Assembly: GCA_019925795.1 (NCBI GenBank)
Contig: CM034311.1
Span: 11,290,926-11,354,925, forward strand
From: Dendrobium chrysotoxum
Lineage: Eukaryota > Streptophyta > Magnoliopsida > Asparagales > Orchidaceae
Reading direction: 5' to 3'
DNA length: 64,000 bases
A program made the position numbers and the translations under genes. Shown piece by piece: positions 45,995 to 57,384 of this stretch. The notes below the pieces were generated by a model. The model searched no databases. It was not told the DNA's origin and saw nothing but the letters and a program-made list of their open reading frames with translations. Position 1 is the first letter of the stretch. The number at the start of each line of letters is the position of its first letter.

Positions 45995-46250
45995 ACCTGT
46001 AGGAACCATCCCAATAGTGTGTGACAACACGAGTGCAATTTGCATATCAAAAAATCCAATTCAGCACTCACGAACAAAGCATATAGACATTAGACATCAT
46101 TTCATAAGAGATCATGTAGCCAAAGGAGATATTGAACTGCACCACATTACGATTGGAGATCAATTGACTGACATTTTTACAAAACCATTAGCTTATGACA
46201 CCTTCAGTACCCTCAGAACAAAATTAGGTGTCATAGACATTCATGCTTAA

Positions 46251-46765
46251 AATAATTAAAAAAAATGTGTGTTTATGTGTTCGTTTTGTTTAATTAAAAA
46301 ATTAAAAAAAAGGGGGCTTTCCTGATCCTCTCACATTCACCTTGTTGATGCCTAAAACTTGCATTTCTACTGGATCAGGATCCCGAATTTTAAATATTTT
46401 AGTTGCTTATGTTATTTTTTTTGTTTTCTAGTTTCTTGTCTTTGTAGTTACTTATTTATTCTTCCCTTTTTGGTGCTGTCAAAAGGGGGAGACGTTTTAG
46501 TATGTGTTGCATTTCTATGTTGTTCTATTTTTACTATTAATGATATCAGTTGTTTATGTTTACTATTCAGTTTATATTATATGTTGCTCGTTCTCTTATT
46601 ATGTTTATTCTGTAGGTTATAATAAAAATAAAAAATAAAAAAAAAGTTTTTTTTCTCTCTCCTCCTATTTTAAAAATAAGTTATCCTTCTGAGGGGGAGC
46701 TAAGGAAGACATAAGAACTGTAGCCATCAGAAAATATTATTTCACACCATTAAAAAGGGGGAGAT
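46251..46765 (+). other. Short 3' region and multiple polypurine tracts of element C
   Basis: After the pol stop there are three G-rich purine tracts: near 46477 (AAAAGGGGGAGACG), near 46690 (TGAGGGGGAGC) and at 46752-46765 (AAAAAGGGGGAGAT, directly before the LTR). No accessory ORF and no palindrome array are present. The frame at 46359-46622 has no motif. Confidence 0.75.
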
Positions 46766-48597
46766 TGTTGAAATCTAGGATCCCGAGTACTTAATTTTGA
46801 TGGTGACAACTAATAATTACTGAATCCATATGGACTTCCTTAAGATTACAAATATTTATCCTTGTATATGAGCACTAACATTTCAGGTCAGATGCACACT
46901 GCTCAAGGTTGCTGGAGACTCAAACTAGTTAGAATAGGATATTAAAAATCTTATAATTTTTAATTTCTTTATTTTTTTTATTTTATTATTTTCTTGAGTC
47001 TGCCATAAAAGCATGTATGTGAAAGGAGTAACCATGCACACACAGGTGGAGATTTATTTTCATGTTTAAATTTTTTTTTAAATTATCGTACTGTACAATT
47101 TTCAATCGTACTGTATGATTAATCATTAATACTCAGGCTAATGGCTATTTTCTAGATGATTAGCTTTGTAATCTAATCGTACTGTAAGATGGTAATCGTA
47201 CGGTACGATGAGATTCAATTGAAAAACCCTAGCCGCTAGAATAAGTTTGATAAGTTTATAATTTTAATTTTTTGAACTATTCATACTGTATGATCTAGAT
47301 CGTACGGTATGATTAATTGAATACTTACCAAAATTATCTCCCGTAATCAGGAAATAAATGTTGGTTTCTTATTTAAAGTAGATCGTACTGTACGATACTA
47401 TATCGTACCGTACGATAGGTAGAGATGATTTTATTCATCCATTTGATCGTACCAGACGAAACCAAGGTTTTTTGTTCTATTCGTCCTGGACGATATTCAT
47501 ATCATACTGGATGATAGCATGAAATGAACTAATCGTACTGTACGAATAGTGCAGTGCTGGATGACAGACAGAGACAAATTTTTTCGTCCTGGGGATCGTC
47601 CCACAGATCGTCCTGTATGAATAGTAGAAAACAACATGATTGTCCTGTACGATATACATATCGTACAGTATGATATGTATAAAATTTGAGAACTGTTCGT
47701 CTGTGCTCGTACTGGATGAAGCTGTATTTGAACTGATCGTACTATATGATTATATATCGTACTGTACAAACAGAGATGAAAAAGTTGAAATTTTTAGGGT
47801 TTTCTGAAGCCTGATTTAAAAACAACTTTAATTTTTCATTTGGGGGTGGTTGGTCTGTCTTCTTGCTGGGAAAGGCATTGAGAGAGGAAGGGACTCTTAA
47901 GGGAGAAGTTTTCTTCGGAGTGATCAAGGGCTTGTGAGAGGAAGGTGAAGGTGAGCTTGAGTGTGTGGGAGAAGGAGTGTGAGGGGATCACACGGTGGCT
48001 CCAAGCTAGCTGCATGCTTTGCTCCTCTTATGGCTTTGGGGAGTCTTGGGAAAGTTTTCTAAGGAAGAGAGGCTTTAAGATCAACATCGTCAAGGTACTC
48101 TGCCGTCTCCAGGAGGGAGAAAAAGGAGAAGGTCTGCTGCCGTCACCAGGAGGGTGACATAGCGTTTGGTATTCTGCCACACCAGGGAAGGTCAAAGTGA
48201 GTCTTATAAAGGCTTCTCTGTCTTGCTGTGGGAGCAAAAGAAGATTCAACTTTTAGTAGTGCAAATCCCAGAGTGAAGGACTCCGGGGAGTGGATGTAGG
48301 TCAAGTGATCGAACCACTATAAAAATCTCTGGTGTGCTTTTTCCATTTTTACGGCACTTTTCTTTTCACGCATTTTATTCACTGCTTTTAATTATTTGGT
48401 GAAAAGTTTGATTTAGATCTTATATTATGAAATTTGCAATTGTGTCACCAATATCGTTGTTGTGAACGAAGTACTAGCTTCCGCATTCTACTTATTCAAA
48501 TTTCTAGTTCAAAAAAAAAATTATAACTCCTGTTTAGGTTTAAATTTTGAAATTACCAATTCACCCCCCCCCCCTCTTGGCGAATCTCTGACTTTCA
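46766..48597 (+). repeat. 3' LTR of element C
   Basis: 1,832 bp, TGTTGAAATCTAGG to ...CTGACTTTCA. Palindromes at 47085-47770, leader hairpins at 48094-48243, and a variable C run near 48564. Confidence 0.92.
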
Positions 48598-48602
48598 AAC
48601 TT

Positions 48603-49678
48603 AACTAGCTTGATTGAACATGCTCAAGGGAAAATAACTACAAAAATGAGGTCAACATATAAAACATAGTATTTTTATTTAAAAAGCTGGCACTTATAGC
48701 AAGTGAATTTGCATACCACCATGAGAGAAATATCTTTCATGACAAAAAAAATATTGCAAACTCTTTTTTTTTACTCGATTGAGTGTCAGAGATTTTGTGA
48801 CAAAATATATTACAAAGTAGATTTGTTACACCTAACTAGTCTCCTAGGTTATGCTTTACGACAAGGTATGGCCAAAATAACTTCTATATAGAGCACTTAC
48901 AATCCATTTTATGACTTTTACAAGTACAAACATATCATACAAATGATTGATGTATTTAATGTATTCATCACAATACAATACAGTCCATTATCAAAACTAT
49001 CATTCTCATCATCTGCATTATCATCATCATCATACTCAATATTATTATGAGTACAACCCAAACCACCTTGATGTTGTATCTCCCAAAATATGGATCAAAC
49101 AATCTGTTCAAACTCCTATCGCTTAACATGTTGCTCATGATACTAGTTACTTTTAGGTACAATTGATATTGATGAGATCTAGCTTCTTTACTCTCCATGG
49201 CTTTCGAAATCATACATATGGCCTATGGTCAATTAGCAAGTTAGGGGAAACAGGTTGTACTCATGCTGAATAAGCCCCTCCTCACCATATCTTAAGATCA
49301 TTGCCATCTCAAAATTTTCCAACATAGTTCTAAAAATGAGTGTGTCTAAGTATATAAAAGCATAAATATATTTATTTAATTTTTAATTTCACCCTTATAT
49401 TAAGTGCATGTGAATAGGCATGAATATATTTATATGTTCTTTTCTTTTTATGTGCTCTTTGAAAAAACTCAGTTTTCATTGGTTTTATTTTTAACCCTTT
49501 CTCCTATAATGTGTAAAAAAATTATTGGTCATTAATATAACATGATTATTTTAAAATGTAGTATAAATTAAAGTGAAATAATAACATATGATGATTATGA
49601 GCAACAAATGGAATGAACCCTCCGAAATGTTTAGTGATGGCTCTTTCCTTAAAAGTTCATGGGAATAAATATTAATAA
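48603..49678. other. Flank between C and F; weak minus-strand ORF
   Basis: AT-rich. The minus-strand frame at 48968-49213 (MISKAMESKEARSHQYQLYL...) reads like real protein for about 50 residues and then becomes ATG/ATC repeats. It may be a fragment of an old transposase gene, with another piece at 54500-55205 on the other side of element F. I cannot assign a family. Confidence 0.35.
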
Positions 49679-51127
49679 GTGACTCTAATCATATCTCTAT
49701 TTTCAAAGATTTTGATTTTGATCGTTGGATTCTCCTCAAAACTAAAATTACTATCTTTTTCCTAGTTTTATTGAACCTCCACCACATTTCTTTATATGTT
49801 ATTGTATTAAATATTTTGGACACTATGACTGTAATATTTCTGAATTTTACCAGGTAGAATGAAAGATATGGTATTTTGTATGAATTTCCATGGTATTATT
49901 AAAATATGCATTGGGAATGAATATTGATATGTGACTGAGTAAGAACTGGTCATTAATTATTATTATTATAATGTTGTGAAAATACTAATGTGTGTAAAAA
50001 AAATAAAGACTGGTTGACTAGTTGGTTATAGATTGATAGACTTTTACAGGATAGTGGACTGATGTGGTTTCCTTTAAATATAATGGTTTGATGTTATTTT
50101 CTAGTGATTCACTTGATACAATGATTGAGAATTATAAGTAATTTTTACTATGTAGACTGGTAAGGTGTGATGACTCTATTTACTGAGGTAATGGTTGCCA
50201 ACTATTGATTTCTAAATACTGGAAAAACACCTTGATAGCCAGCACTCCTTATTTAGTAATGTTGGATATGATTACTGAAATGCATGTTATTGAATTGATA
50301 TCGTATGACTATTTATATTAAATTATTTATTATTCTTCAATTTCATCGAGACTGATATTGATATCACTATTGATTCATGATTCATTGTTATTTAGCTATA
50401 GCACATGCGATAAAGCATATGATGCAAGATAAGTATAAGATATTAAATTGATAATGAGGGAGAATAGTGATTTATTTTAACTTTATTGTATATGGGTTCT
50501 ATAATCTTCATTGAGGTTTTGGTTCTACCAATTCGTATCCCTTACTGATTAATTATAATGACTGCTTTGTTGATTTGATTAAACACTTATATTAGTTTAC
50601 TAGTTTCTACACTATATTATTTTACTAGCTTCTATACTACATAATTCTACTATTTCACATATTTTAATACCGTACATAAGATTTTCTATTTTTGCACATA
50701 TTTATAATCATAATGGCTATTAATATTATAAATTAATTGACGACATTTATACTTTTTTAACCATGCTTTGAGTTTAGTTGTAAGCTTTTAGTGATATGCT
50801 GAGCTATTTAGCTCATGACATGTGGTTTAAATGATTTCAGGTTAGGGAAGAGGTTCATGAGTGTGAGGCTAATCAAGATTTCTCATGTTCAATTCTTTTT
50901 TATTTTAGTTATTATTTAATTTTTAGGAATGGAAGGATATGTTGTGATTATTTAATTCATGAGTATTGTATATAATTTTTGGGAGTAATGAATATAATGT
51001 ATATTGATGTTTGATTAATAACTTTACTTTTATTGATATATACTAATAAAAGAGATAAATAGACCTTATTATTATTAATTAAAAAATAAAAAAATAATTC
51101 TTTCAAATTAGATCTTGAGGTGTTATA
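49679..51127 (+). repeat. 5' LTR of F (truncated)
   Basis: Begins at TGACTCTAATCATATC, aligning with 53080 in the right LTR, and ends at ...GGTGTTATA, a changed form of the common GTGTTACA end. Confidence 0.75.
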
Positions 51128-51129
51128 AT

Positions 51130-51141
51130 TGGTATTAGAGC
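51130..51141 (+). other. Primer binding site of F (one change)
   Basis: TGGTATTAGAGC, one C-to-T change from the usual initiator-Met site TGGTATCAGAGC. Confidence 0.75.
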
Positions 51142-51400
51142 ATAATTATTTAAAGAATTGAATGGATTATTACTAAGATGTAGGAATTGATCATGAGTTA
51201 GGTAGATTAAGGAGAATTATTTTGCATACATAATTGATTGTAACTGATTACATATCTGAATTATTTAGATTAGATATAATTATAGAAAAGTGAACAAACT
51301 ATAATGGATCTGTCAGGGCAGGATGTAACAAATGAGTAACATTGCATGTCCAGTACTATCAAACACTATTATGCATCTAGCCAATGTTCTTATATAGGTA

Positions 51401-52330
51401 ATGGAAGATACACAGAGCTATCCATCTAGAAGTAAGGAAGAAGAGGGGGATAGAAAATTACATATATTTAACAAGTTGAAACCACCACTGTTCAAAGGAG
51501 TTGTGGGACCTCAGGTTTTTGAAGATTGGTTATTAAGGACAGAGAAGATCTTTGATAACATGCAGTATTCAGAAATAAGAAAAGAGTCCTTAGCAGTGTT
51601 TATATTTAAAGGAGAGGTCGAGTGATGATGGATTGGATAGTAGAGAGAGAATTTCTAGGGGAACATTAATGCTGAGATCACTTGGGATGAATTCACTATA
51701 GTATTCAGGATGTGGTTCATACCTCCGTTAGCCCAACAACAAATGTAAGAAGCTTTCATTAAATTAGAACAAGAATGCAAGATAATGATGTTGAAGCTGA
51801 GTTTACTGCATTGGCTAGGTACACCTCTAAATTGATTCCGACTATTTAAGAAAAATGCTATAGATTTTTGTAAGGATGAAATAGAGAATTGAGTCATTTG
51901 TTAGTACCTTTATGAATTAAAGAGTTTTTTAAGTTAGTAGCGTGGGCTAGACTAATAGAGATTAATTTGGTAGCACTAGCATCCAAGTATGAGGAGAGCT
52001 CCAGGCATGATACAACAAGAGGAGGACTAGAGATGAAGTAAGTTAAGATAGAGATAGTGCTGGTGATGAGAAAAGTACATATAATTAGTCAAAAGGATCT
52101 AGATCAACAGTATCTACCGATGGTTATAACTACAATGAATGTGTTCATTGTGGAAGGAAACACGTAGGATAATGCAACCTTTTGACAAAACAGTATTTTT
52201 GATGTTGACAGTAAGGACACAAGGTGGTGGATTATCCATATAGAGGAACTAATTTAAGAGCTTGATAATCAAGGTAGTCTGAGGGACAGAGGACTACAAG
52301 ATCGAGAGCTTATAATGAAAGATCAATAAA
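51401..52330 (+). pseudogene. gag: gypsy gag fragment of F
   Basis: The open piece 51401-51625 (74 aa) reads KPPLFKGVVGPQVFEDWLL and KIFDNMQYSE, the typical start of the Ty3/gypsy retrotransposon Gag domain. Further on, stops and shifts occur. A zinc knuckle CVHCGRKHVG-stop-C is seen near 52139-52172, with the stop inside the motif. The protein would have formed the particle. Confidence 0.75.
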
Positions 52331-52674
52331 TAGAGCTAATGATAGAGCAGATAGTGGTGTATCGATAGTACCGATATCATCAATAACACCAACTTTATTG
52401 ATGCCCCATATATATAACCTACAGTATATGCAAGACTGACAACAACTGTAAAGTTTTACTTGCAAGAAATTTTTTTAATAATTAAATGTCATATTTCATG
52501 CATAAGTGAATGGTATGTGATGGAATGAATTATATGATTATAAGATTTGATGTCTTTTTTATTTGTTTTTTTAATTTTATTTGAGTTTTGATCATATAAT
52601 TTTATTTTATATCTATTTGTGCTTAAATCATTACGGGAAATATCGAGGATGATATTTTTCTAAGGTGGGTAGAT

Positions 52675-54494
52675 TATAATAATTTAAATTTCGAAAAGAT
52701 TGTTGAAATACACAAATCTAAATTCTTTTTTGAATTGCAGCCCAGCGGTGTTATGCCATTGAGCACTGAGGTGTTGGGTCTCAAAGCTCAGTGGCATCAA
52801 GAATGGTCGTTGTGAGATTAAAGACTTTGTTTGCACAGTGATTTGGATTTGGCATGCTGCACTACAGTGCTGTGTGGTGGCATTGTAATGCTATGCACTT
52901 AAAATCATTTTTATATAATAAGTTCTCACTCGTCATCTCTCATTTCCCCTAGCCAATGGCAAGTTTTTGTGATAAGGAATAGGAAAAGGAGAGATGGAAG
53001 GAGGAAGAGAATGAGAAATTTTAATTTTTGGTCTCTTGATTGCTTGGCCATTTCACAAAAATTTCTCAGATTGAGCTAGATGACTCTAATCCTATCTCTA
53101 TTTTCAAATATTTCAATTTTGACTACTAAATTCTCCTTAAAATAAATTTTACTACATTTTCCCCAGTTTTATTAAACTTCTATTGCATAAGTTTTTATAT
53201 GTTATCATATTAAATACTCTTGACATTATGACTATATTATTCTGAATTTGATTGAGTAGAATGAAAAATATAGTATTTGATATTGAATTCTTCTAATATT
53301 ATTAAAATAGGTATTGAGAATGAATATTGGTGTTGGATTGAGTAATAACTAGTCATTATCACTATTATAATACTATGAAAAAAATAATTTGTGTTTGTGA
53401 AATAAGTAACAACTAGTTAACCTATTGGTTGAAGATTGATAGACCTGTATAGGATGGTGGATCGATGAGTTTTTCTTTAAATATAATGGTTTGGTGTTAT
53501 CCTCTAATGATTCATGTGATACAACGATTTAACTATTGGGAGTTATAAGAAGTTATTATTATGGGAAAGGAGTGTTAACTCTATTTACTAAGCTCATGGT
53601 TGTCGACAATCAATTTCTAATTAATAGAAAAACACCCTGATAGCAAGCACTCCTTACTTATTTAATAATATTGGATATGATTACTAAAATGAATGTTATT
53701 GAACTAATATTGCACAACTACTTATATTGTCTTATTTATCAATCACTAATTTCATCGATTTTGATGATGATATTATTATTGATTCATAGTTCATTCTTAT
53801 TTAAGTAAAGCACATGCAATAGAGCATGGGATGCAAGGCAGAATAGTGATTTATTTTAACTGTAGTGATATGGGTTCTACAATGTTCTATGAGGTTTTAG
53901 TTCTACTAATTTATATCCCTTATTGACTAATTACAATGACTGCTTTTTTTGATTTGATTGGACACTCATATTATTTTTTGATTTTCACACCATACTATTT
54001 TATTGTCTTCTATACTGTGTCATTCTACTGTTTATTAGCTTTTACTATTACTACTTATGAGTTTTACTATTTCTGCACATATTCTTGATCATAATGACTT
54101 TTACTGTTACAAATTGATTGATGACATACATACTATTTCTTTACTGTGCTTTGAGTTTTATTGTAGGCTTTTTGTGACAGTTGGATGGTTTAGCTCATTA
54201 TATGTAGTTTAAATGATTTCAGGTTAGGGAACATGTTCAGAAGTGTCAGGTTCAATTCCTTTTTATTTTAGTTATTCTTTAGTACATAGGACTCAAATGA
54301 TATTATCTAATTATTTGATTCCTAAGTATAATATATAATTTTTTGGTGTAATGAATGCAGATGTTTATTGATGCTCGATCAATATCTTTACTTCCACTGA
54401 TATTTATACTGATAAAAGAGATTAGATAGCTCTATGTGTTATTAATTAAAAGAAAAAAGAGTAATTCTTCCAAATTAGATTCTAGGGTGTTATA
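52675..54494 (+). repeat. 3' LTR of F
   Basis: Starts at TATAATAATTTAAATTTCG after a purine-rich AAGGTGGGTAGAT and ends at GGTGTTATA. The start probably derives from TGTAATAACCC-like sequence by C-to-T changes. Confidence 0.7.
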
Positions 54495-54499
54495 GTGTG

Positions 54500-55205
54500 A
54501 TAGTTTGAAGAAGTCATTCTTAAGGTATTTTGTCAATCCTCACTAGCTCAATATAAAATAAGATTATCCCAAACCACATCAATCATCCAAAAAGGGCTAC
54601 ATCCCTTTGTGTTATTAATATTATTAGTATTGATTTTCTTCACGGTGTCCTTTCTAGCTACATTTAGTTACTTTAACTGCCATGTCTAAATTATTTTCTC
54701 TTAAGCATCCCTTATTATAGCAGTCTTATATGTTGCACTGAAGAACCTATCATGAAAACATAACAAAGGAACCTTAAAATAATTTATTACATGTTCAACT
54801 GATCTTAAAGGAAAAAAGGTAATATCTCAAATTGCTCCCAAAATAACTCGCTAATAATTGGGAGGATGTGAGCCCATCTCAGATAAATACTCGTGTAGGC
54901 ATCTTTCAAATCTTTAATTTGGGTTTTGATTACTATATCATCAATAAATCTATAATTTATTTTATATTATAATAGTAGATAAATGAAAATATTACCTCCA
55001 TCTTGATCTTGTAATTGAGATTACTTAATAAAACATTGCAATTATAGTCATAAATATTTTTGTTAAAATTATAAAGTGAAAAGAAGACATATCTTTTATG
55101 CACAATTATTACTGACATGTAGATGTCATTGATACTAGCTTCTGCTTGCTCTACCTGATGATCAGTTGTCCCCTTAGCTAGATGATGGTGCACTTGGCCT
55201 CCCAA
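54500..55205 (-). pseudogene. Degenerate transposase-like ORF fragment
   Basis: The minus strand reads GGQVHHHLAKGTTDHQVEQA near 55200. After a gap it has text such as DRFFSATYKTAII and DVVWDNLILY-stop-ASEDWQN. The second part faintly recalls a plant En/Spm-type transposase domain; this is an impression from memory. Many stops are present. Confidence 0.25.
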
Positions 55206-55905
55206 ATATGAGGATTCCTATTTGTATAAGAAAAGAAAAATAATTAGCATAATTATAATAATGATAAAATAAAATATGACATAATTATAGTAATGATAAT
55301 ATAAAATATGAAATGTAATATCAAAATCATTATTATAAACTGAAAATAATTATGTTTTCTAAATTGATGCTGGTTTTACATCCACATCTTAGTAGTGGCT
55401 ATGCTAAGAAGATGAAATGTTTTATAAAAACTAAGGATATAATTAATTAAGATAATGTTGTTTGGTCAATGAGATGTCTAAATTTATTTTCATGGTGCCA
55501 CATTATTCATCCAACATATTTTGATTAATTTAATCAACAACTTTAGCTTTTCTTTCTATTCTAATTGTCCCAATTAAAACTTTAGTCATTATAATCACAT
55601 CCCAAATTTTAAATTTAGTGGTTATGTTTCTTTGTCTTTTGTTATTGGTGACCTTTTCAGAAGTAGTGGATAACGTAGCTTCTCTTTAAGCATTTGATAG
55701 AGAGCTTACTGACGTCAAAATTAGGTATTTTTAATTCATCATTCATGAATAAATTCATTCCAATGTTTAAAATAAAATAAAATAGAAAAGCACTGGATAA
55801 TATTGACACATCAGACATCACTTTTCTGTTGATGTGGCTTATATCTGACTGTATTTCTCCTAATGGGCCGCATCATCACATCACATTCAAGAAATAAAAA
55901 CTACC
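55206..55905. other. AT-rich spacer with a dispersed repeat
   Basis: No gene. The segment 55490-55617 resembles 61848-61965 (sharing TTTTGATTAATTTAA and TAATTGTCCCAAT). Confidence 0.5.
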
Positions 55906-56019
55906 TTCTGTGTGGAACTATGGTAGGTTGAAGATTCAGGTTGAAGCCCTAACCACCTATTTTTTGCCCTTCACTCCTCTGCCCTTTGCCGGCCCTGCCG
56001 ACGGGCCTACTTTGCCTCC

Positions 56020-57282
56020 ATGGCAAACATCTCCTCTCACCCAAATTTTTCTCTGCTATCCAACATTGCTGGTCCTTCCCCCTCCCCCTCGAAGCTTAAC
56101 TGGTCTAATATCTTTTCTGCTCCCAGGAATCTTGGTAAACCCTTCTCACTTTCTGTGAACCCCTCTTAGGATGACCCCCTCAATTCCAATGAAGCTCATG
56201 TGAAAGATACAATGTTAGAATGGGGTCTGTCGCTGGTTGGCTACTCCGTTAGTAGGTTGTCGTACCATGAATCCTTGCTCTCAGTTATCCTTAAGTCTTG
56301 GAAGCTGAAAGGTATAATGTATATACTTTCTCTTAGTGATGGCTTCTTTATGTTAAAATTTAATTCTCCTAAAGACTACGATATGGCTCTCTTTGGGGGT
56401 GTCTGGTTTTTTCTGGGGAAACCAATTGTTCTTCAAAAAATGGGCCCTTAAATTTAAAGCAAAAAGAGAAGAGTTTTCTACTATTCCTATTTGGTTCAAA
56501 ATTCTTGATCTTCCATTGCCTTGCTGGACGCCGTAAGGGATTTCTCGTATTGCTAGCAAGATTGGGACTCCCCTTGCTGTGGATAATTTAGCTGCTAGAA
56601 AAACTAGGCTAACCTATGCAATGGTAAGTTTTCAAGTTTCCAAAGATTGTGCCTATCCTGATAAAATCCCCATCACAATCCTGGGAGAACCCTTTGAGCT
56701 TCAAATACAGTATGAATGGAAACCCACGCCATGTGATTTTTGCAGCTCAATTGAGCATTCAACTGATCTCTGTCCCTCTAAGCTTAACACCCCCCCCCCC
56801 CCCCCCCCCCAAACACCACCCAACCACCTAACCAAGGGAGAAGCTCCAGTTGAAAACCACATCGACCCCATACCCGCTCTGTTACACATCAATCCCAACA
56901 GGTTCCCCTAAATTATAGTACCGTCACTTCATCTCAACCCCACATCAACCCCACTCCACCATCAAACCCATCTGGCCTGCCTAGCCTATCTAACTCACCT
57001 AACCCTCCTACCCCTTCATCTCATAGCTCAATTCTAAATCCTACAACCAATTTTCAGCCTCCAACTATTTTTAATCCATCTACCTCCAACTCAACCTAAA
57101 ACTTCACAACCTATCTTCCAATCCTTAATTCTCCCACAGAGGAAATCCCTTCTATCATTCGCTCTACCATTGTTGTAACCTCCCTAATAACTCAAGCTAA
57201 CATCCTTTCACCAAACAAATTTGACATGCTTCAAGAAAATCTCAATGATCCACACCATTCATCTTCAAGTTCTGTACAATAA
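56020..57282 (+). pseudogene. LINE ORF1 (DUF4283-like domain plus zinc knuckle)
   Basis: The ATG at 56020 opens MANISSHPNFSLLSNIAGPS. A DUF4283-like RNA-binding domain follows (KGIMYILSLSDGFFMLKFNS...DMALFGGVWFFLGKPIVLQK). Then comes a CCHC-type knuckle CDFCSSIEHSTDLC near 56730-56775, and a proline/serine-rich tail. A 21-base C run at 56790-56810 encodes part of the proline tract and is prone to slippage. In-frame stops (near 56167 and 57098) and frame changes make it inactive. Confidence 0.75.
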
Positions 57283-57384
57283 AATTTGATTTGGTCAATT
57301 AGAACCCCCCTCCTTCTCAACTTAAAGCTTCTAGGGGTAAGCAAGCAAAAAGCCTCCTACTCACCCTCCAAAACTGAAAGACTT

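Larger units (their letters stand above)
31628..46250 (+). pseudogene. pol: pol of element C, split by element B
   Basis: The frame opens after TAG 31625-31627. Protease motif YLDSGYSRHM (the usual Cys is Tyr), then a one-base frame break. Next come the zinc domain (SWLWHRRLGHAS), the integrase core (HMDLIGP) with a UAA inside PQ-N, the RT domain with IYVDD (33701-33721), and RNase H. At 34398 the gene is cut by element B and resumes at 45995 to finish with CDNTSAICISKNPIQ and ADIFTKPLAY-like sequence, ending 46250. Many stops arise from glutamine codons (for example 32509-32514 and 33505). UAG at 34296-34298 matches the RNase H stop in A and B. Confidence 0.88.
27902..48597 (+). mobile_element. 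Copia element C (second family), interrupted by element B
   Basis: LTRs at 27902-29739 (1,838 bp) and 46766-48597 (1,832 bp) start TGTTGAAATC and end CTGACTTTCA. Flanking bases GACTT and AACTT form a target duplication with one mismatch. The primer site matches initiator Met tRNA. Without element B (34399-45989 plus a 5-bp duplication) it is about 9.1 kb. Its gene order matches A/B, but its palindromes have a different half-site (ATCGTAC) and it has only about 0.5 kb after pol, with no accessory ORF. Gag and pol contain many stops. Confidence 0.92.
49679..54494 (+). mobile_element. Gypsy-type LTR remnant F (gag only)
   Basis: Direct repeats at 49679-51127 and 52675-54494 flank about 1.5 kb of internal DNA that starts with a degraded initiator-Met primer site and contains a gypsy-like gag fragment. 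No pol domain is visible, so it is an internal deletion derivative or a non-autonomous form. The left LTR lacks its first 400 or so bases relative to the right one. Confidence 0.75.
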
